Under the pieces are notes generated by a model that saw only the letters and a program-made list of their open reading frames with translations, made no database searches and was not told the origin of the DNA. Of a stretch of DNA of 64,000 nt, positions 57,358-64,000 are shown piece by piece. Both the position numbers and the translations under genes were made by a program. This stretch comes from Hofstenia miamia (taxonomy: Eukaryota; Xenacoelomorpha; Acoela). Location: assembly GCA_004352715.1 (NCBI GenBank), contig SCFE01000009.1, positions 2,692,594 through 2,756,593 on the forward strand. The letters run 5' to 3'. Numbering within the stretch: the first letter of the stretch is position 1; the number at the start of each line of letters is the position of its first letter.

Positions 57358-58284
57358 TCAGATGGACCGAATTCACTTACAATACGCTGAGATGATTTCT
57401 CCGCGAGCGATTGGTCCTGCTGAGCTCTCCGTCCTACGCTCACTCAGTAGTGAGAATTTCATAACGAGTGAGCGTAGCAGAATCACATCTGCTAAACTTC
57501 TAGCTCCCTTCAATAATCTATCAAAGGAAGAGCTTTTAAAATCCAGAGAAAGATGAATAGACACAAGTTTCACCGCCTAAATAACCGTCGCAACGTCAGC
57601 AATCATCACAAATTCATCCGCCTCCTCACAAACACCCGCCGTACGAAAACGCCGCGCCAAACGACTACGAACATGTGCAGGCATGCTTATTTTAGGAACC
57701 TATATGTATCGATACTTAAAAGCACCCGCCCTACCAAGAAAGACGCAGTTGCCGTACATTCATATCTCGGAGAAGCCATATAAAACATGATAGAAACAAT
57801 CAAGGAATACACGCGGTCAGACAACGTTAAAAAAATAGTCGTCCACGTTCGCAGAAATTATGTAATGCAACACAAATCAGAGGAAACTATTTTATTTAAA
57901 AATTTAATTAACGCTTTAAAACATTTTAGGTCCACTGTAATTTTTGTAAGATAAGTCGCACTGTTTCCACATGATAGCATGTTGAATAAAAAGATTCAAG
58001 AACTTAATTTTCTTATCCACCAAAACACGATAATTCTAGGGTATACCGTTTCTAACAACTTTCAATATTTTTATTTAGAACATAACATCAACCGTAAATT
58101 ATTTGCACAGGATAGTATCCAATTGTCTAGAAGAGGCTACTCAACCCTAGCGTGCAATATTAAAGAATTCTTTGATGAAATACCGCCCCATAATCAACGC
58201 TATTACAGCACTGCACCACCACGTTTCAACCACCATGCCCCTATCTTCAGGTCGCGCACGTTCGAAAATCGTAGCGCCAATTAG
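57358..58284 (+). pseudogene. CR1-like LINE ORF1 (SGNH-type), frameshifted
   Basis: Successive frames read MDRIHLQYAEMISPRAIGPA, MNRHKFHRLNNRRNVSNHHK, a stretch with KKIVVHVRRNYVMQHKSEE, and RKLFAQDSIQLSRRGYSTLA followed by CNIKEFFD. The last contains the DxIxLSxxG block of an SGNH/esterase domain, with the catalytic His replaced by Gln. ORF1 proteins of CR1-like LINEs bind RNA and some carry this esterase. At least two frame changes or stops show it is dead. GC content is higher than its surroundings, probably retained from the source element. Confidence 0.65.
57434..57477. repeat. Perfect 12-bp hairpin in LINE ORF1
   Basis: CTACGCTCACTC (57434-57445) pairs with GAGTGAGCGTAG (57466-57477), with a 20-nt loop. 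Confidence 0.9.
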
Positions 58285-58604
58285 TTTTTTGCCCCTCATC
58301 AGTTCAATTGGCCTAATCAACCCGTTGAACTCGCACTACGACCTTTTCATAAAACCTACGCTTCCGCCCTGTAATCTCCACCGCCTAATTTCTTCACACT
58401 AGCAGAAATTCACAAGCTAATATCTTTGCTAACGTTTAACAATTTCTTGTAAATATTTATATATTTATTTATATATATATTTTGTGCATTTACTAACGAC
58501 GCCCAGTCTATGAAAATTTCATCATCTAGATGCTAAAAATAATTTTCATTCAAAATTGTTAATCCTTCTATTGTTATTTAACTTATTTTTTTCATGCTAA
58601 AAAT
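58285..58604. other. Spacer between LINE ORF1 and ORF2
   Basis: AT-rich after about 58400 with a short (TA)n-like tract; no gene. Confidence 0.5.
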
Positions 58605-61127
58605 ATGAAAATGCTTGTTTTGAATATAAAAAGAAAGACATTATGCTACTATTATAAATTAATTCAATATTTTCCTATCAACAACAGAAACATCTTCATC
58701 ATGTTTTTCAGCTTTAAAAACTTACTAAGTATCTCCATACTTTTCTTCTTATTAATTCTTCATGGCATTGAAAAGAACCCTGGGCCGATTTTAGATTACG
58801 ATACTTATTTCGAAAGATTGAATACAAAAAATAACACTATTAACTATGTGCATATAAATTCTCAAAACCTGTCAATTCATGTCCAATTTTGAAAATGATG
58901 TTATTCTAGGAATCTCGAAAACCTGGTTGTCAAAAAAAGATTTTAATAATTGTTGGTCTTTCAATAAATCATTTTGTTTGTTTAGAAAATATAGGCAAAA
59001 TAATAGCCTATTAGGAAAATCGAGTGGTGGAGGAGTCTCACTATTAATACCAAGAATTTTCATCCTTAAATTATGCGAAGAATAAAGTGTAGCGACACAT
59101 CGAAACTTGAAAGCTTGTGAGTAGAAATATCAAATCTTTTAAAAAATGCTACATATAAAAAACAACTGATAAATGTTTCTTATTCTCCGCAGAAAAAATA
59201 TTCGAATCATTTCATTGAGCAATTGGGAAATGAATTGGTTTTAGCCGTTTCTGAAAATAAAGACATTGTTTTAATGGGAAAATACAACATTAATTATTTA
59301 AACCAAAAAGAACGCCCTAAAATTGAAATTTTACAAATATGTTCATTCTGAATATTGTTAATAAACTAGGCCGTCAATGGTCACTGCAATGAGTAGCACG
59401 CTCATTGATTACTTCATAGTGTCAGATAATGATTTTTCAAAACTTACTGCTGAATGTCCGTTCTCCGTTCATTGCATTACTTCTATTAGCTTTATAAAAA
59501 TGAAACCAGTAAATTCAATAGTTAGGAAATGGACCACAATTTGGGGAGAGAAATAATAATGATGTTGAAAAACTAAAATTATCGCTGACTAGAAAATTGG
59601 CATGAAGTGTATTATGCACAAGATACTAATTCTATGATGGAAAATTTTATTTCAATCTTTGAAAAACACCTTAATATTTTCTGTCCAGAAAAGATCTTAA
59701 CAAAAATTTCAAAAATTCTTCTAAATATAACAAATCTAAAACCTTGGTTAACTGATTTATGCACAAAATTGATTATTGAAAAGAACTACGCTTTTAAGAA
59801 TTTCTCATTGAAAAATCTAGCGATATTTTCTTAGCTTATAAAAAAGCAAGAAATTTTTCAAATATTGAAAATCGTAAATCTTTTAATAAATATATTAAGA
59901 GTGAATTCAAAATTTTAGCAAGCCAAAAGTCCAAATGGAAGCTCATTCATGAAATTGCTATCAGTAGAAAATTTAAATCGACAATCATTGAGATTAGAGA
60001 CTAATTTGAACACATTTGCAAATAATTTGGACATTATTATTGCTAAACGAAACATTTGTTAACTTGGGAACATTTAAAGGACTCTAGATCATATATCAAT
60101 CACCAACTATTATTAATTAAATACCCCAATTCATTTTTCGTTTTTCAACTACGTACGAAATGATTAAAGCAATTAATAAACTAAAACCCAATACATCTAG
60201 TGGTCCATCTAAAATTCCTTCCTGGATATTAAAAGCAACTGCCTCTATAATTGCTGAACCTCTAAATTTCAACTTCAATGAATCCTCAAAACAAAACTTT
60301 CCAAATTGTTTGAAACAACCATATATTACTCCAGTTTTCAAAAAGGAAGATGTTACTTTAGCTACTAATTATAGGCCGATCTCAATTGCTTCGGTAATAA
60401 GTAAAAACCTCGAACGACTCTTACATAATCAAATTAGTGACCACCTTTCAAACACCAATTATTGTCAAAAACACAATTTGGTTTCCGCAAGAATTTTTCA
60501 ACTGATGATGCTCTTTTGTATGCTACCGAAAATTGGCCATCATTTCTTGACTCTATAAATTTTTTGCAGTGGCCTGGCTCGAACCTTCAAAAGCTTTTGA
60601 ATCTATTAATCACGATATCTTATAAATGAAATTAGAAAAGCTGAGGTTTCTGAAAAGTGCGTTAAATTAATATCTAGTTATCTAATCAACAGAATTCAGC
60701 GCGTCAAATTAAATAATACTTTCTCTAATAGCAACATACGAATTGTCAATTGATTCAATACGCCGATGATACATGCATTTTTAGTGGAAATACATCCTTA
60801 AATCCAGTAATAAATGATGTAGAACAAAATTGTGAAAAATTGAGTAAATATTTTAACATGCAAAAATTAAACAACAACTGCGAACAAATTAAATTTTAAA
60901 GCGCATGGCAATGAGTATTAAAACCATATCACACGTAGCTGAACATTTAGCCTCTGCCAATATGATTCAATTATTTCATGCTTTAGTCATGAGTCGTCTT
61001 AATTATGCAAAAACAATTTTTTCAAATTTAAATGAATCATTAGGAAAAAAACTTACAATACAATCAAAATGGGCATTGAATGTTTGTCAGAAAAACTCTT
61101 CCAAAACAAACGACATTTTGTCATCTA
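58605..61127 (+). pseudogene. CR1-like LINE ORF2, degraded and truncated
   Basis: From ATG at 58605: a hydrophobic segment (NLLSISILFFLLIL), then HGIEKNPGP (58761-58787), a near-2A motif with Gly where Asp is usual. Endonuclease fragments follow (YVHINSQNLS; LGISKTWL; SSGGGVSLLIP), then PQKKYSNHFIEQ and DIVLMGKYN. Reverse-transcriptase parts: KLKPNTSSGPSKIPSWIL, TPVFKKEDVTLATNYRPISI, then frame changes, and a C-terminal region at 60905 (ANMIQLFHALVMSRLNYAKT). Motifs A to C are broken by frameshifts. The reading stops abruptly at 61127, exactly where the 3' end of an opposite-strand copy begins. It belongs to the same family as 61128-62838. Confidence 0.8.
58761..58787 (+). other. 2A-like motif HGIEKNPGP
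   Basis: Matches ExNPGP, but the preceding Asp of the consensus is Gly. It follows a hydrophobic segment that could act as a signal sequence. Confidence 0.6.
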
Positions 61128-62838
61128 TAAGATACGAGATTCTATATTCAGATAAATGTTTACAATTCAATAACTGATAATTTATCTGAATAGCGTCATA
61201 AATTACAAAAAAATAACCAATCTACAAATCAACATACATTACAAAAAGTAACAATTCTTACAGGCTATGGATGAATTACTTTATATTGCTATTTTAATAA
61301 CGAGTTATCGTATAGTCATTGTTGTAAAATTTAAATCCTAACCATGATGTACCTAAAATATATTTTTGCTTAAGGAAGATTTTTAAACGCTTTTTAAAAG
61401 GTTTCAATTTTTCAATGCTTTTAATTTCTTTAGGTAGCGAATTCCAGGTTCGAATTGCGACATTAATGAAAGATTTCTTCAAAACTTTTTTCTTATACTT
61501 AACACATGTAAAAATTTTAGATCTTGAATTCTGTTTATGCGCAAATCACGGGAATTTAATTGAATTATAAGGCGGTAGATTTTTTACTAGTTTGAAAAAT
61601 GTTAGCAAGGTATTTAAAATGACGAGTTGTTTTGGAAAGAGAATTGACCTAGAAATGTAATGTTTAGTTTTCGATGAATTTTTTGCTGAGATATTCAGTG
61701 CCCATTTTAATTGAATGTCAAGTTTTCTATAAAGCACATCACTTAGATCAGTAAATAAAATGTTTGCATAATTAAGGTGGGCCATGATAAAAGCATGGAA
61801 GAATTGCACAAGGTGGTAACTGCTTAACTGCTAGTGTCATACTTTTTATAGCTATAGCTAGTTTTCTAACTGTTATGTTAATGTGAGTGTTGAACTTTAA
61901 CTTTGAGTCAATGGTTACGCCTAAGTACTTGAAAGTGTCTACAATAGGTACATTAACAGTAATTAATTTTCAAATCATTTTGGAAACATCGTAGTTATTT
62001 TTATTGGGCTGTAAAATACAAAATTCCGTCTTAGCTTCATTAATTATCAACTTATGCATTGAAAAATATTTTGACAATTTGTTGCAATTGAATTCTATTG
62101 ATTCCACTGCTGAGTGCATTGATGTATTATCGCTGAAGATGCAGGTGTCTTCGGCATATTGAATTAGATTGCAATTAGTTATTGACTGCATGTCATTTAC
62201 ATAAATACTAAAAACAAGAGGACCTAGAATAGTTGCTTGAGGCACCCCATTGTAAACCGGTAACCAATCAGAAAAAATATCGTTTAATTTAACTCTCTGG
62301 AATCTTTGGTTAAGGTAATTAGTTATCAATTGCTTACTATTATAAGAAAATCCTAAGTAAGATAGTTTTTCAATAAGTATGTTGTGATTAATCGAATCAA
62401 AGGCTTTTGAGAGATCTAAACAAGCTATAGCTACACATTTATTAGAATCGAGAGATGGTGAATTTCTTATGCGGACAGTATGATACATTTAATAATTGTT
62501 TTTGAAACTTAGAATTTTTAATTGGATTAGTAATTTCAACCCATAAACTGTCAAAATTTGATGTGTTAGGACTTTTAATATCGTTGCGTATTTTGGGATT
62601 GAATGACTTTGGAACTAAAAGTATAACACTTCCACCTTTTGATTTTCCTAACATATTGTTCAAAATTCTATCCTTTCTAAATAGTGCAAAAGTTTCATTA
62701 ACAGACCATGTGCTATCTAGATCGTCAATCTTTAGCCAAGTTTCAGAAATTGCGAGAATTAAAAATCGGACCGGGATTAGTCTCAATACCATATACTGCT
62801 ATGCTGTTTCAAAACCCATTTTGTTTTTAATATTTTGA
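61128..62838 (-). mobile_element. CR1-like LINE copy, minus strand, internally deleted
   Basis: Endonuclease part (62792-62442): ILAISETWLKIDDLDSTWSV, GKSKGGSVILLVPKSF and LLNVSYCPHKKF. It runs directly into the reverse transcriptase (62460-61970) at the motif A region: CLDLSKAFDSINHNIL, then NGVPQATILGPLVF and QYAEDTCIF (YADD changed to YAED). Everything between is missing compared with its relative at 59.2-60.6 kb, about 1.4 kb. C-terminal parts are at 61809-61546 and 61482-61294. The 3' UTR runs to 61128 and contains a 13-bp hairpin shared with another copy. Apparently inserted into the plus-strand LINE ending at 61127. Confidence 0.8.
61145..61192 (-). repeat. LINE 3'-terminal hairpin (13-bp perfect arms)
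   Basis: TATTCAGATAAAT (61145-61157) pairs with ATTTATCTGAATA (61180-61192). The same arms occur at 63592-63604 and 63628-63640, with a partly conserved loop, close to the element 3' end in both copies. Confidence 0.85.
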
Positions 62839-63337
62839 TCAAGTTTTTTAAAATAACAAATCAATTATCTCCTTATAGTTCAAATCATTTCCAAAAATTT
62901 GTTATAAGCGCAATATAAGAACTAATCATTATACTAGCATTAAATTTCGTTAAAAAATCAAGCAAATTCTTTTATGAATTATGCAATTCGCAATTGGAAT
63001 CGATCACCAAATGAAAGTAAAATGATAAAGAGTGAAATTAAGTTCAAACCTAACCTGAACCTAGGGCGCACTTGCTAAATATTTGCTTGCTGAAAATCGC
63101 GAAAAGGATTTCTAAGTTAATTACAACTTTCTTCCAATAATTTCTTTTTGCTAGTTGTTGCTAATTGCTACTGATGTACTATTCTTCTATAAGCGATTCC
63201 ACAAGAAATTTCAATCTTCTAAGCATACGCTCTCAAAGTTAATGGTTTGAATCGAATTACTGGCCTTCATCAAAGTCTTTTGCGAATGGATGAAAGAAAC
63301 TGTAATCGCAGAAGGAAATACTTTTGTTTTTCATGAG
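62839..63337. other. AT-rich non-coding DNA
   Basis: No gene or LINE motif recognised; the 5' end of the minus-strand LINE may lie in the first part. Confidence 0.4.
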
Positions 63338-63357
63338 GGCGATATATATATATCGCC
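63338..63357. repeat. 20-bp perfect palindrome
   Basis: GGCGATATATATATATCGCC, at the left boundary of a LINE 3' fragment. Confidence 0.9.
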
Positions 63358-63657
63358 ATTCTTTGCTGGAACTTGCTGCCCAAACATATTAGAGACATTG
63401 AAAACTAAGATTCTTTAAAAAGCATTTTAATATATTTTAGGTAAATCATGGCTAGGATACAAATTGTATAACAATAACGATAGTATGATTTGGTATTAAA
63501 ATAGTACTTATGGTAATTTATCTAGTCTGGAAGATCTGTTTTCGTAATTTATGTGATTTGTATGTATGGTTTTTTGCAAATTTACTGACGCTATTCAGAT
63601 AAATTTATAAGTCATTTAATTGTGAACATTTATCTGAATAAGAAATCTCTTATCTTA
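63358..63657 (+). mobile_element. 3'-end fragment of the same CR1-like LINE family
   Basis: Coding remnants such as LLPKHIRDIEN correspond to SLPKEIKSIEK of the copy at 61.4 kb. The 3' UTR (GACGCTATTCAGATAAAT, hairpin, AATCTCTTATCTTA) matches the other copy's 3' end. It could be a 5'-truncated insertion or the displaced 3' end of the plus-strand LINE ending at 61127. Confidence 0.7.
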
Positions 63658-64000
63658 CCTTAGGATCCTGCCCTGTCCGGATTTGCATTTTTTATCCTGT
63701 CCGGATTAACGGATACTTTAGGAGTCGTGACCTCTCTTATTTACAATAAAAAGTACTTCTTGAGGAATGTGTCATTAGCAAGTCAACCAGCAGTTATTTA
63801 TTTTCACACAAAATTAATGCTGATGTATTCAGGGATTTAGTCTTCAATTTTTACTATAGATTTTATCCAGATTTTATTGGATCTCAATTTTATCTTGCCC
63901 TGATTATCTTGTCCGTACTCAGCCATATTTAAAATTCTTTAAAATTCTCATACCCATCTATGATTCAGCAAATTGAAAAATTTAATTACTCAAAAGTAAT
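63658..64000. other. Non-coding DNA with CCTGTCCGGAT words
   Basis: CCTGTCCGGATTTGCA and CCTGTCCGGATTAACG occur in tandem at 63673-63713, with TATCCAG/TTGTCCG words further right. Possibly the edge of another element cut by the window end. Confidence 0.35.

Overview
This window looks like AT-rich nuclear DNA from an invertebrate animal. The evidence is split genes with GT/AG introns, metazoan-only families (Orai, adiponectin-receptor-like, PDZ-RhoGEF, SOX), many non-LTR retrotransposons and DNA transposons, and numerous (TA)n tracts. I see no prokaryotic operons, CRISPR arrays, rRNA or tRNA genes. I cannot name the species. It is a short-read assembly with five long N gaps and four single-N positions, and several features are assembly artefacts.

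Layout. 1-7.2 kb: a possible Helitron remnant and a foldback-type DNA element carrying a nested short transposon. 7.26-7.98 kb: two exons of an adiponectin-receptor-like (PAQR) membrane protein. 10-17 kb: a large diverged inverted repeat whose right arm ends in a degraded reverse transcriptase, with a 1.7 kb hAT-like element inserted at the symmetry axis. 18-24 kb: a dead mariner, two copies of a small TIR element and a broken SOX HMG-box pseudogene. 26.2-27.4 kb: an intact single-exon RING/B-box/coiled-coil gene (minus strand). 29.7-34 kb: a 2.8 kb TIR transposon lying between TA tracts and containing two Nextera mosaic-end sequences, then a hAT relic. 34.4-41.6 kb: three LINE remnants, one with a canonical 2A-like motif. 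42.3-45.3 kb: a hAT-like element, a small TIR element with reiterated internal motifs, and gaps. 45.4-48.6 kb: an intact single-exon PDZ-RhoGEF-like gene. 49.5-51 kb: a Tc1-type end and a foldback element. 51.8-53.8 kb: two exons of an Orai calcium channel, the last exon repeated at 54.8 kb by an unmerged contig overlap. 56.2-56.8 kb: a mariner deletion derivative. 57.3-63.7 kb: related CR1-like LINEs, one apparently inserted into another.

Host genes. Four host loci are supported: the PAQR-like receptor (partial), the RING protein, the PDZ-RhoGEF and Orai (partial). They do not form an evident pathway. Everything else is mobile-element debris or AT-rich non-coding DNA. I did not find a convincing new defence or genetic system. 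The more unusual signals are the inverted repeat with hAT at its centre, the 2A-bearing LINEs, the reiterated-motif TIR elements, an Orai pore mouth without the usual acidic residues, and a PDZ-RhoGEF with a weakly recognisable catalytic domain.
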